From contig CALJHC010000010.1 of NCBI GenBank assembly GCA_938075415.1, forward strand, positions 62,001 through 126,000: DNA of 64,000 nt, in the 5' to 3' direction. A model generated the notes under the pieces. The model was not told the DNA's origin, made no database searches, and was given only the letters and a program-made list of their open reading frames with translations. This document shows, in pieces, positions 27,423-36,741 of this stretch. Source of the stretch: an uncultured Rubripirellula sp. (GTDB lineage Bacteria > Planctomycetota > Planctomycetia > Pirellulales > Pirellulaceae). The stretch's first letter is position 1. Each line of letters opens with the position of its first letter. The position numbers were made by a program, and so were the translations under genes.

Positions 27423-28304
27423 ATGAAAATTGTTCCCCGGACCATGGCTGGTATTCAATCTGGTGCGCAGTCTTTGCGGGGTGGAGCCAATCGACTGATG
27501 CATCGGCTGCGAGGTTCCGCGACCGCTCGAGATCGGTCAAAGTTGAATTCGCTTGCCGGTGAAGTCGCATTAAGGACGTTTGAACCCGATGTGATACGGG
27601 GATATCAAGAAGAAATATTCAGAAATTCACTGCAGTTGAGTCGCACGTTTCAGGGGCCGAATTTTAATCGTGTGGGGCGAGATGATCTTGTTCGCATGGT
27701 GAAGCAATATGACGAACGTTTCTTTGGCGGAAAGGTGTTGCCGTTGGCCAAAGCCGAGGGGCTTGATTTTTCCATCTCGTCTCGGATGACCAAAGTTGCG
27801 GGAAAACTGGTGACTCATTACGAGAACGGGACCGCTGAAGGCAGGCGGCGCTTTGAAATGGTCCTCTCATCCACTTTGCTTTTTCAGACTTTTGAGGACT
27901 CGGGGCAGGCGGTCGAGGTTACCGGGCGCCTCTGTCGCAACCGACTCGAAGCAATGCAACGGGTGGTCGAACATGAATTTGTGCACTTGGTTGAAATGCT
28001 TATCTGGAATGATGGAAACTGCAATGAATCGCGTTTTCAATCCATCGCCAAGCGATACTTTGCGCACACAGATTACCGACATTCTTTGATCACACAACGC
28101 GAACGTGCGGCGATGCGGTTCAATGTGCGATTGGGAGATCAAGTGCGGTTCAAGCACGAAGGTCGGTTCATTTCTGGGCGTGTTAATCGCATCACTCGAC
28201 GCGCGACGGTTTTGGTTCCAAGCGACAGGGGCCAATTGTTTTGCGATGGAAAACGCTATCAACGTTTTTACGTACCACTGGAAAAATTGAAGAAGGTTGG
28301 TTAG
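27423..28304 (+). CDS. SprT-like zinc metalloprotease-family protein
   Basis: The 293-residue protein carries HEFVH at 184-188, the HExxH zinc site, after a segment typical of SprT-like proteins (LVRMVKQYDERFFGGKVLP, then ISSRMTKVAGKLVTHY). A further glutamate/histidine region follows (NESRFQSIAKRYFAHTDYRH). The C-terminus (~225-293) holds a small beta-barrel-like domain (GDQVRFKHEGRFISGRVNRITRRATVLV). In eukaryotes, SprT/Spartan proteases digest DNA-protein crosslinks; bacterial members are little studied. GGAG (27408-27411) fits TTG 27417 (5 nt) or, less well, ATG 27423 (11 nt). Confidence 0.8.
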   Translation: MKIVPRTMAGIQSGAQSLRGGANRLMHRLRGSATARDRSKLNSLAGEVALRTFEPDVIRGYQEEIFRNSLQLSRTFQGPNFNRVGRDDLVRMVKQYDERFFGGKVLPLAKAEGLDFSISSRMTKVAGKLVTHYENGTAEGRRRFEMVLSSTLLFQTFEDSGQAVEVTGRLCRNRLEAMQRVVEHEFVHLVEMLIWNDGNCNESRFQSIAKRYFAHTDYRHSLITQRERAAMRFNVRLGDQVRFKHEGRFISGRVNRITRRATVLVPSDRGQLFCDGKRYQRFYVPLEKLKKVG

Positions 28305-28315
28305 GGATTAGCAGC

Positions 28316-28351
28316 GATTGCTAAACCGATTGCTTCGCCGATTGCTTCGCC
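28316..28351. repeat. 12-bp tandem repeat, 3 copies
   Basis: The unit GATTGCTWMRCC occurs at 28316-28327, 28328-28339 and 28340-28351, immediately after the SprT-like gene. The rest of the 353-bp gap (28305-28657) has one open frame (28362-28652) without a ribosome site, which I do not call. Confidence 0.75.
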
Positions 28352-28657
28352 GTGTTTTCTGGTGCCGTGTGACCGAATCATTCCTGTTTGTGGCCCATTG
28401 GTGTATCACCTTGCGTCGATCAAGGCGCGCATGGGTCTTCACAGGCTGACTTCGCTAGTGTTTTATCTGGACAACAACGAATGTCCGTTGATTCGTGGTC
28501 ACCGTTGGGTATTACCAGGCTTTGAAATGGTTTTGAGAAGAATGCTAAAATCCCACAGAGTTTGGTCTAGCGTGGGCGATGAGGCCCTCGTCATGATCCT
28601 GCCAAGGGTGCATGGTAAACTTCTCGACAGTTTCCCGATCGGAACGTGGTGACTGAT

Positions 28658-29539
28658 TCAGTGTGTCATTGCGTAGGTGACAATGTTGATGCCCATCGGG
28701 TAGGCTTTTTTGACAGAGAATTCATCGAAGTACCACTGAGCCTCTCCCTCGCGTTCCCAGCCGTCGCCCAGATCGGTGTTATGGCAAATGAATACCATGA
28801 TTCTGCCTTCGTCATCGTAGATGGCGCGATAATGCGGTGTGCTCGTATCGCTACCGTCTCGTGATCGCTCCCATGTTCCCATTCGGCCGTCTCGTGTGGC
28901 ATAAGCTGCATTGATTGCGGGAACCTGTGGTTTTTCTTTCATTGGATAAACGCATTGGAAAATCTCGTGAGAAAGCGGAACCTCCTGCGGGTCGCGATCT
29001 GGAAAGACACGCTTCAATTCCAGACGCATATTTTCGTACTCGGAGTCACCCCAAAAGTCGTCCACCATCAGAAAGCCGCCATTGAGGCAGTATCGTCTTA
29101 ATGAATTCACTTCAGCTTGGCTGAAGATAAGTGCACCGGGTTCGATGATGTAAATGAATGGGTAATCGAATAGTTCGGGATCGGTCAAATTCAGGACGAT
29201 TGGCTCAGGATTGACTTTCATGGAAGTGAGTTCCTGAAGCCTCAGCGAAAAATTAAGATCGCTATCTCGGTAATCGGTCGCCCATCCTCCACCGCGTCTT
29301 CCATAACCTCCGTAGGAGTCATAGCGAATTCGGACGAAGGTGAAAACATCCTCAGGGAAATCGGGGTCGACATCCCAGTTGGGAACTCCATTACGGCCGG
29401 TCTGAACACCTTGCCTCCAGCTGCCTCGTTGCCCGAGTGTGATACCGGCGATAATTGCGAAAATCAGTCCACTGATTACTGGTAACCAGATGCGACGTGG
29501 TTTCCTGTTGGTTTGATTGAGATCATTGTTGACGGTCAT
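28658..29539 (-). CDS. membrane-anchored DUF4159 protein
   Basis: The 293-residue protein has an N-terminal membrane helix (~18-36) followed by a DUF4159 domain: FTFVRIRYDSYGGYG, DSDLNFSLRLQELTSMKVNPEP, LFDYPFIYIIEPGALIFSQAEV, LRRYCLNGGFLMVDDFWGD and the C-terminal YPMGINIVTYAMTH. The fold resembles GATase-1-like domains. Planctomycete members often sit near MoxR/VWA-type genes, but none is adjacent here. Its function is unknown. The Met at 29539 places the helix close to the start; the frame extends to 29593 without a ribosome site. Confidence 0.85.
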   Translation of the reverse strand: MTVNNDLNQTNRKPRRIWLPVISGLIFAIIAGITLGQRGSWRQGVQTGRNGVPNWDVDPDFPEDVFTFVRIRYDSYGGYGRRGGGWATDYRDSDLNFSLRLQELTSMKVNPEPIVLNLTDPELFDYPFIYIIEPGALIFSQAEVNSLRRYCLNGGFLMVDDFWGDSEYENMRLELKRVFPDRDPQEVPLSHEIFQCVYPMKEKPQVPAINAAYATRDGRMGTWERSRDGSDTSTPHYRAIYDDEGRIMVFICHNTDLGDGWEREGEAQWYFDEFSVKKAYPMGINIVTYAMTH

Positions 29540-29798
29540 CGCTTTTTGTCTCTTATCAGAAAGTTGCTGAATCTCGAAGCGCCTCATCCACATCAGTTGG
29601 TTTTTATAGGCGACTGATTTTATGCAAAGTTTGGCCGATTGTTTTGGTAGGGGCTTGGGTGGTCAAATTGAGCAGTTGGTTGATGTTGCGTCCGTAAGGG
29701 TCTCTTTCATCAACCCGTAGCAACGCATCCATAAGTAATCTTTCACTTCACGATTGGTCATTGTGAAAGATAAAGACATGACGGTTCATCGCTAATTC

Positions 29799-32612
29799 TC
29801 ACGTCTTGTCCGGTGTTGCCTTGTCCGGTGCTGCCTTGTCCGGTGTTGCCTTGTCCGGTGTCGCCTTGTCTGGCAGCTTGAAGGCATCGTTTGGGAGGGG
29901 GGTGGATAAAGCTGGAGTGGTTTGGGTTGAATCGACCTGCGGTTCCCCGCCGGCAGCCTCCGTTGATTTTCCGAGGTCCTTTTCTTCCGTCGCCGAATTG
30001 TTGAAAGGTTTTTCTGAATCCGGAGGGGACTGCTTGGTTGGATTCGATTTTATTTCTTCTGCGGATTGTTTCTGCATCTCGTTGGATAGGGCGACGATCT
30101 CTAGCAGTAATCGATGTGCGTCACGGTATCGAGGCGCTTCTTCGAGTGCGAGCATCGCGTGAGTCTTTGCCTGATCAAAGTCGTCGAGCGAAAGATGGGT
30201 TTTGGCGAGTTGGTATTCGATCAGTGCTGGATCGATCGGTGACATGGAAGCCAGCGCAGAGAGAGCTTGCAGTGTTTTTTTCGGTTGCTGTAGTTCGGAA
30301 GCCGCCAATGCGAGAGTTTTGTGGCCATCAGATCGGAGTGGATCAACGGCCAGGAATTCTTCTGAGTGAGTTAACAAGTCAGTCCATTGTTTCTCGCTCT
30401 CGGCGAGTTCAGACAGACGCGTCAACGCGGGCAGTGAATCCGAGGAAAGCGAGGTGATTCGATTGAGAATGTTCCGTTCTTTCTCGATTTCTCCAAGTTC
30501 TTGGTGAACTTTTGCCAGAAGAAAAATCGGGTCACCGGATTGACCGGTGAGGCATTGCAACTGATCGAGTTTCTCAAGCAATGGCTTGGCCTGTTCGTAT
30601 TGCTTCTCTGCGACCAAGGTCTCGGCGAGTGTCCGAAGGCCCCAATAGTGTTCGGGATTTGAACTTGCAAATGCCAGGAGTTGTTCTTTCGATGGTTTCT
30701 CAGGAAGCGTCTCTCTCGACCAATCCGCATCTGCTCCAAAAGTATTCGCAACCTCGTGCGCATAATCTTGAAACTGGGCATCAAGCTTATCGACCGATCC
30801 GACCGTGCTTTCAAGAGCCTCTCGCGTCGGTAATCCATCAGCAAGTGATTCAAGAATCTGCAGCAGTGACTCAAATCCATGCCTGTTAATGATAAATTCC
30901 ACAACGAGCGATGCTTCGTAGTAAGCAAACTGCAGGTGGATGGGTGAAGGAGGGTTGAGGAACGCGCCGCTTAGTTCACTTACGGGGGTGAGAGTGTCAC
31001 CAAGTAACATCTCTCGGTAGATCGGGTTGATTTTCTCGCCCCAAGAAGCGTCACGCTGTTTTTCCTCGTAAACGGAGATTCCTTCGCTAAGCCAGCGAGG
31101 CATTCGATTTTTTGTTTTTTCCAAGGTGACAACATGGCAGAACTCGTGCCACAAGACGCTTTGCCAATTTGATGGCGATTGCCCCTGTGAAGCGGGGCTG
31201 TTTGCGGTGATGACTCGGCCGAAACAGACCCCCAAAAAACCGGCGCCTCCGGGCAGCCCAAACGTTCGAATTGCAAAATCCTTCTGGTCAGGAAAGATTT
31301 CGACGACGATGGGTGCATCGGGTTCAATTTGGTACTTTTCGCACAGACTTTTCTTCGCTTCGGTAAGAAGCAGTATCACCTGTTGCCCGTAGACGGCAGC
31401 TTCCTCCGACGACATTTTGACGGAGATGCCATCGGATTCTATTACATCAAATGATGTAATACGTTGATTCAGATTGAGCAGGTTGACGGCAACCACGTTG
31501 TAAGGATCCTGGTCGGCAACTTGCCTTGCAAGTTCCCAACCCACCTCGTCATGCCCAAGTCGTAGGAGATCCTGCGCGAGTTGAAACTTGGCGGGAATGA
31601 AGCCAGAATCCAGTTCGAGTGACTTTCGTTGGTATGCCGCACCTTCAGAGAAACGATACTTATCAGATAGTTTGCGGCCGATCAGGTGATCAATTTGAGG
31701 ATTCTTTGCCCAAGTCGCGAGCGCTTTTTCTCTTCGGACTTTTTCCTCTTTGAAGTCACCTCGAAGATGGGCCAGCACCGCCCGTAATGCGTGGGCTTGT
31801 TGATGATTAGGGTTAACCGAGTTGATCAAATCAAGGATAAGTTCGGCTGCTGTGTACTGTTCGCTGTCGATTGCCGATTCGGCTTTTAGTAGCAAACTTG
31901 CGAGGTGTTTAGGATTAAGTTCCAAGGCGCGATTGAGTGATTGATTCGATTTTTGTGCATCTGACGTTCCCCAAGTGCGCGCAAGATAATAATGAACCTC
32001 TGGGTTGTTCGGCGCGATTTCCAGTGCCCGTTTCAGCACCTCTGCGGCAACCTTGAAGTCGCTTTTGCTAAGGGCTAGTTCTGTCGATGCGAGGCAAGCA
32101 CCTAAATGCGTAGGGTCGGAGTCACGGACTCGGTCATAGAAAAGTTCAAGGATTTGTCGAGCATCCTCACCCTGCTGAGTGAAGTATTGACCCATCGCAA
32201 CCAGGTTGTCTCGACTGGCGTATCTTGAGGGGGCAGTTTTCATCAGAAGCAGCATCTGGTTGTCGGCTTCGATCGCCTCGTCGTGCAAGCCGCATTGCCG
32301 CAGGGCATCGATCCCGAGTAGGCGCAGCGACAGGCTTGTTGGATACCTTTTGATTGCAGCTTCATATACCTCTTTGGCGAGTTGTGCTTTGCCCTGAATT
32401 AATTGACAGCGGATCAGTGTCTTGGGCCAATTCTCGTTCCAGATACCACGTTTGACTTGTTCCGCCGCAAACGCTTCTGCCTCGGTGTAATTGCCGGAGT
32501 TGTACAGATTGCGGACGTCATCCAGGTCGGACGCCAAGGCGGAACCAACAGTGATGAAAAAGAAGGAAAGCAGGGTGAGGTATCCGGTTGAACGCATCCG
32601 TTTGATTTCCAT
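29799..32612 (-). CDS. exported TPR protein with gluzincin (MA-type) peptidase domain
   Basis: The 937-residue protein has a signal peptide (to ASA~27). TPR repeats fill ~30-385 (for example NSGNYTEAEAFAAEQV, NPEVHYYLARTWG). A peptidase-MA-like domain follows with HEFCH at 489-493 and the downstream ligand in WLSEGISVYEE, giving an HExxH...E zinc site. More TPRs occupy ~640-830. The tail is low-complexity and Pro/Glu/Lys-rich. The last ~24 residues are near-perfect PDKAT pentads (DKATPDKATPDKAAPDKAT), encoded by a 15-bp DNA repeat. It is probably periplasmic or surface-linked; the substrate is unknown. No neighbour shares its strand closely except DUF4159, 259 bp downstream. Confidence 0.82.
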   Translation of the reverse strand: MEIKRMRSTGYLTLLSFFFITVGSALASDLDDVRNLYNSGNYTEAEAFAAEQVKRGIWNENWPKTLIRCQLIQGKAQLAKEVYEAAIKRYPTSLSLRLLGIDALRQCGLHDEAIEADNQMLLLMKTAPSRYASRDNLVAMGQYFTQQGEDARQILELFYDRVRDSDPTHLGACLASTELALSKSDFKVAAEVLKRALEIAPNNPEVHYYLARTWGTSDAQKSNQSLNRALELNPKHLASLLLKAESAIDSEQYTAAELILDLINSVNPNHQQAHALRAVLAHLRGDFKEEKVRREKALATWAKNPQIDHLIGRKLSDKYRFSEGAAYQRKSLELDSGFIPAKFQLAQDLLRLGHDEVGWELARQVADQDPYNVVAVNLLNLNQRITSFDVIESDGISVKMSSEEAAVYGQQVILLLTEAKKSLCEKYQIEPDAPIVVEIFPDQKDFAIRTFGLPGGAGFLGVCFGRVITANSPASQGQSPSNWQSVLWHEFCHVVTLEKTKNRMPRWLSEGISVYEEKQRDASWGEKINPIYREMLLGDTLTPVSELSGAFLNPPSPIHLQFAYYEASLVVEFIINRHGFESLLQILESLADGLPTREALESTVGSVDKLDAQFQDYAHEVANTFGADADWSRETLPEKPSKEQLLAFASSNPEHYWGLRTLAETLVAEKQYEQAKPLLEKLDQLQCLTGQSGDPIFLLAKVHQELGEIEKERNILNRITSLSSDSLPALTRLSELAESEKQWTDLLTHSEEFLAVDPLRSDGHKTLALAASELQQPKKTLQALSALASMSPIDPALIEYQLAKTHLSLDDFDQAKTHAMLALEEAPRYRDAHRLLLEIVALSNEMQKQSAEEIKSNPTKQSPPDSEKPFNNSATEEKDLGKSTEAAGGEPQVDSTQTTPALSTPLPNDAFKLPDKATPDKATPDKAAPDKATPDKT
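29804..29875 (-). repeat. 15-bp coding tandem repeat (PDKAT tail), ~5 copies
   Basis: The plus-strand unit CTTGTCCGGTGYYGC recurs about every 15 bp at the 3' end of the TPR-peptidase gene and keeps frame, so copy changes would alter only the length of the tail. One copy has A for T and gives PDKAA. Confidence 0.9.
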
Positions 32613-33473
32613 TTGAGGGATGACAGACAGTGGAGGGCTCTTTTAGTTCATCGTAGAAACGGAAAAGCAGCTCCGAGGAAGCACTTTCGTATTTCGAGGA
32701 TCAAAAGACAACCGAACTCTCAGTTTAGCGTTTCAAAGGCACTTTGGGGTGTGGATTTCCCCGGCTCTTTACGCCGCTTCCCGCTTCCCGGCTCTCGCTT
32801 CTCGCTTACCCGGCTCTCGCTTCTGCCGCCTGCTCTCGGATCCGAGACGGATGGATCGTTTCAGTGTTGAGGGGTTCGGAGCTAATGAAGGGAGGAATTT
32901 GTAGATGTTTGGGAAGGTTTCTGGCGTGAACTCATTGGACTTTCCTTGGGGTGCTGATGGCGGTCGTTGGGCTGTTTTTGCCGCAGCCGCCGGCCTGACA
33001 GTAATCCTGGTTTGATTCCGTCTGCGAAGTTGGCTGTCAGTGAGAGCTTTTGGGAGGCAAGCGTGGCAAGGAATCGTACGGGGCCGGGAGGTTTTAGAGC
33101 GTGGGTCGCGGATTTTGGGAGAATTGGTGATTCGCCGCCATTGAAACGGTCCTAGTGTGTCGCTTTTGCAAAACTGCTGTCATCAAGGAAATGTTTCACG
33201 CCTCTGGGTGACGCGGTGAAACGAAACCGCGATACTGTCAGCGTTCAGCCGTTGGCTGACGATCGTGTTGTGTCTGTCTTGCGGTGCAGGAAATTGATTT
33301 GCTTTGATCGAAGCAACGTGGCCCATGCAGTCTGTTGTTGGGGTGCCTGCTTGATGATGAGACACTTCATTTGCGGTCGGAGTGACTAACTTTGCACTCT
33401 GCTTGACGGTTGTCTGTTAAGTGACTGATTGCATTGCGATTCTTTGCGGTAAAACAATTAGGAGATTGTAGAA
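32613..33473. other. divergent intergenic region with direct and inverted repeats
   Basis: No gene was recognised in these 861 bp. There are two copies of a 22-bp C/T-rich unit (32787-32808, 32809-32830). Two mutually exclusive short stems lie near 33193-33230: GTTTCAC (33193-33199) with GTGAAAC (33216-33222), and GCGGT (33213-33217) with ACCGC (33226-33230). Promoters for the oxidoreductase and TPR genes are expected here. Confidence 0.5.
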
Positions 33474-34547
33474 GTGATTCATCCAACCCATCCGCTTTTG
33501 AGACTTCGTGCGATTTGTCAGCGCGTCGCTATGATTTTTTGCATCGTTATGGTTCAAGCCATTTTTATGAATGTTGGTTGTGCAGAGGAGGTTCGCGAGA
33601 TGCGATTGGGAATCATTGGACTCGATACATCACATGTTCCAGCCTTCACGAAGGAATTTCATCGAGATCCCGTTGCAGATGAGGCCCTGAAGGGGTTTCG
33701 CGTTGTAGCAGCGTATCCACAGGGAAGTGCAGACATCGAATCAAGCGCGAGTCGTATTCCTAAATACACTGCCGAGATGCGTGAGCTGGGTGTTGAGATC
33801 ACCGACTCAATTGCAGCCCTTCTTGATCAGGTGGATGCAGTTCTTCTGGAAACGAATGATGGTCGGGTGCACCTTGAGCAGGCGTTGCAGGTGTTTCGGG
33901 CGGGTAAACCTGTCTTCATTGATAAACCAGCTGGCTCTCGATTGGCAGAAGTGGTTGCCATCTACCGAGCCGCTAAGCACTTCCAAGTTCCTGTCTTTTC
34001 CAGTTCGTCACTTCGTTTCAGTCCCGGCGCTCAAGAAGTCAGGTCTGGAAAATACGGAAAGGTACTTGGGTGTGACGCCTACAGCCCGGCCGCCTTGGAG
34101 CCAACTCATGTCGATCTGTTTTGGTATGGGATCCATGGTGTCGAGTCGCTCTACACCTGCATGGGAACGGGTTGCGATGTGGTCACTCATCAATCCACAA
34201 AGGATTCAGAATTTGCAGTCGGGCTGTGGGAGGGCGGGAGAATTGGAACATTCCGTGGGATTCGTGCGGGATCTGGCGGTTATGGAGGCAGCGTTTTTGG
34301 CGATCAAGGTATCGGGCCAATTGGTCCCTATGGCGGTTACCGGCCATTGGTGGTTGAGATCGCTAAGTTCTTCCGTTCCAACGAAGTTCCTGTCACTTCA
34401 GACGAGACCGTGGAGTTGTACGCGTTCATGCAAGCCGCCTTGTTGAGCAAGAAAAGAGGTGGAGTTCCGGTGAAAATTCAGGAGGTGATGGAAGCGGCGT
34501 CAGCGGAGGCTTCCAAGCTGCTTGAGGGGGAGCTCACGGGAGAATGA
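33474..34547 (+). CDS. Gfo/Idh/MocA-family oxidoreductase, exported
   Basis: The 357-residue protein has an N-terminal signal ending MNVGCAEE, which could be a lipoprotein box. A Rossmann-type start (MRLGIIGLDTSHV) is followed by DAVLLETNDGRVHLEQAL, GKPVFIDKPAG (the conserved EKP-like lysine motif as DKP) and a C-terminal substrate-binding sheet. Members oxidise or epimerise sugars with bound NAD(P). The Gly-rich dinucleotide loop is altered (GIIGLDTSH instead of GxGxxG), so cofactor binding may differ. The GTG start is supported by TTAGGAG (33458-33464) 9 nt upstream. It overlaps the next gene by ATGA, so the two are likely translationally coupled. Confidence 0.85.
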   Translation: MIHPTHPLLRLRAICQRVAMIFCIVMVQAIFMNVGCAEEVREMRLGIIGLDTSHVPAFTKEFHRDPVADEALKGFRVVAAYPQGSADIESSASRIPKYTAEMRELGVEITDSIAALLDQVDAVLLETNDGRVHLEQALQVFRAGKPVFIDKPAGSRLAEVVAIYRAAKHFQVPVFSSSSLRFSPGAQEVRSGKYGKVLGCDAYSPAALEPTHVDLFWYGIHGVESLYTCMGTGCDVVTHQSTKDSEFAVGLWEGGRIGTFRGIRAGSGGYGGSVFGDQGIGPIGPYGGYRPLVVEIAKFFRSNEVPVTSDETVELYAFMQAALLSKKRGGVPVKIQEVMEAASAEASKLLEGELTGE

Positions 34548-35095
34548 AAAGCTCATTTTTACAACGTATTTATGCGACGACGGTTTTCTACCCGACGCTG
34601 CTTTGGAATTGTCTGCTGGGTCGCGTGCTGAAGGTGCGAAACTGGTGGGACACCGTGGACACGCATGTCATTGTTGGTGCGTTTCCTTTTGAGCGAGATG
34701 TCAAAGCGATGCATGAGGCGGGTGTGAGAGCGGTCGTCAATACCTGCGAGGAGTACCGAGGCCCGGTAATCGGATACGAGCGTTACGGCATTGAGCAGTT
34801 ACGCATCCCCACAACCGATTTTACGCATCCCGAGTTATCCGATGTATCGGAGGCCGTTGAGTTTGTGCAAAGGCAGGCAGAGAAGGAAAACACGGTCTAT
34901 ATCCACTGCAAAGCGGGCCGAGCACGCAGTGCAACCGTTGCGATGTGCTGGTTAATCAAGTACCGAAATCTTACCCCCGTCGAGGCTCAGGATCGATTGC
35001 TGGAGCGAAGGCCACACATCAATCCTCGGCTGACCGAGCGGCCCGTTGTCCAGGCGTTTGTCGAGCGTTTGAAGGACGAAGACCCACCTGCGTGA
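34544..35095 (+). CDS. PTPMT1-like dual-specificity phosphatase
   Basis: The 183-residue protein is a cysteine phosphatase with signature HCKAGRARS (Cys122, Arg128), preceded by a general-acid region PTTDFTHPEL. An N-terminal hydrophobic stretch (~8-25) may anchor it in the membrane. The sequence resembles the PTPMT1 branch, which dephosphorylates phosphatidylglycerol-phosphate in cardiolipin synthesis. Protein or inositol-phosphate substrates cannot be excluded. Its ATG lies inside the stop of the upstream oxidoreductase (ATGA, 34544-34547). Confidence 0.88.
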   Translation: MKSSFLQRIYATTVFYPTLLWNCLLGRVLKVRNWWDTVDTHVIVGAFPFERDVKAMHEAGVRAVVNTCEEYRGPVIGYERYGIEQLRIPTTDFTHPELSDVSEAVEFVQRQAEKENTVYIHCKAGRARSATVAMCWLIKYRNLTPVEAQDRLLERRPHINPRLTERPVVQAFVERLKDEDPPA

Positions 35096-35170
35096 TTCAA
35101 GGGCGCCGTGACGATGATTTAGCCTCCGGACACCATGTTGGATCGACCCTTGGTGTTAGATGGCGTTGCT

Positions 35171-35200
35171 TCACCAAGCTTCACCAAGCTTAACCAAGCT
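35171..35200. repeat. 10-bp tandem repeat, 3 copies
   Basis: The unit TMACCAAGCT occurs three times in a row, 76 bp after the phosphatase stop. The remaining part of the 512-bp gap 35096-35607 shows no gene, terminator or RNA that I can support. Confidence 0.75.
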
Positions 35201-35607
35201 TTGCTGCATCGTTACTTGCAAGGTTTCGAGAGGAAGCATGTTCAAGTCGCACCGGCAGCCTTTTTGTACTCGGATGACGTCTTGTCAACGTGCGGGGTAT
35301 TTTGAGGCTATTGGTTCGAAGGGTTTGAACCAGTTTCCGATCGTAGATTGATCTGATTTATCTCGATCAGCTGATTTGTTGCAAGGTTTCGAATCAAGAT
35401 GCCGTGATGCAAAATTTCACCGCACCGTGCTGCTTGAACGCATCATTTTCTTTTTGCGAATTTTACCGAATGTAACGACTGGAGTTCTAAGTCGTTACTG
35501 ATAAAGCTTTTGCGTTGATCAGGTATGGGTGGCCTTTTTGGTATGGCACCACGATTGCGGTGGGGTGGAAGAGCTAGCACCAAAACCCTAGACCAACTGT
35601 TCATCAC

Positions 35608-36513
35608 ATGCACGCGATTTACTCTGCTGTCGTCGCATCAATATTTGCCCAGAACAGCAGTATGATGATGCGAGAATGTAAGACGGTTTCGTTTTCCGCC
35701 GTTGCAGATTATTGGTGTGTGTCCAGATCACGCATCGATTTGTGGGAACGGGTGATGGAGCGATTGAGTGAGGTCGAAGAGGTCGGTGATGTCGCAGGAG
35801 CGACCAGATGGTGGGACGATCACCATACAGTTGTCGAAGAGATTTTCGTGGGTGATATGCTCACAAGAGTGCTCGCGGCCTTTGTGGGTGAGTTTCGAGT
35901 GGAGGGGCGTAACAGCAAGGTGGCACCGGTATTGGATGCGATTTTCTTGCTTCACTTGGACACTCGTGGCGAGGTTCGCCGCGCCATGCTTCGTCATCAA
36001 CATCGCGCAGCGAGGCAACATTTTTCTCGATTGAACCGAGTTCGCTTAGCAGTGGAACATTGGACGGATAGCCTCATTGCATGGGTACAACCTGCCGGTG
36101 ATCATCAGCTGGCTTATGGTTTTTGTGAGAGCCGAATGCAGAGGGTTCGTGAAGAATTGGATGCAGTGGAGCAGGTTGCGGCGGTGCCTCTGGTGATGAA
36201 TCTAATGAGTTCCGCAATGATGATCGAGATGAAGAAGCTTTTGCGGCCCGAATGCGCACTGCCACAGGCGAATCATGAGGTCTTGCAGTCCGCAATGAAA
36301 ATGTTCGGTACTGGCGCCTTCGACGAGCTTGGGATGATGAAACCGATTGGTAAGAAGGTTTCGGGTGGTGGTGAGCAGTGTCTTACCCAAAAGATCAGTG
36401 CGCCTCATCCTGCCTGGCACTCGCATTTGTCAAAGATCGTGGATTATTTGGAACCGGTGAATGCAAAAGCGGCATCGAATTCTCCGCCGAGGTCCGACCG
36501 CTGGCATCTCTGA
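35608..36513 (+). CDS. hypothetical protein, helical
   Basis: I do not recognise this 301-residue protein. The middle (~45-220) is predicted helical by eye with many charged residues (DLWERVMERLSEVEEVGDV, RRAMLRHQHRAARQHFSRL, CESRMQRVREELDAVEQVA). There is no signal peptide or membrane helix. The C-terminus (PHPAWHSHLSKIVDYLEP) is His-rich. Coding character is convincing, but the start is uncertain: the ATG at 35608 has no ribosome site, and ATGs at about 35662-35668 are alternatives. It is isolated from other genes on its strand. Confidence 0.65.
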   Translation: MHAIYSAVVASIFAQNSSMMMRECKTVSFSAVADYWCVSRSRIDLWERVMERLSEVEEVGDVAGATRWWDDHHTVVEEIFVGDMLTRVLAAFVGEFRVEGRNSKVAPVLDAIFLLHLDTRGEVRRAMLRHQHRAARQHFSRLNRVRLAVEHWTDSLIAWVQPAGDHQLAYGFCESRMQRVREELDAVEQVAAVPLVMNLMSSAMMIEMKKLLRPECALPQANHEVLQSAMKMFGTGAFDELGMMKPIGKKVSGGGEQCLTQKISAPHPAWHSHLSKIVDYLEPVNAKAASNSPPRSDRWHL

Positions 36514-36741
36514 AAATCCAGTTTTGTCAGTGGCGCCGAAAAGGTAGCGAGCAGTGGTTGACTTGGGCGATTAAATCAAACGCGCAGCGGGCAGTCACTC
36601 GTTTTGCAGTGGCCGTTCAGGCGGCGAGTCGGGGTGAATCGCACGCCGCATTACGATAGATGGGTTGTTGGGATAGATGGGTTATTGGGACAGATGAAAA
36701 GATGATTTTTTTTCTGGTCCGCATCCCGGTGCGGAGAATGA

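Noticed and set aside
28362-28652. 96-codon open frame between the SprT-like and DUF4159 genes
   Set aside because: No ribosome site and no recognisable or compositionally protein-like pattern.
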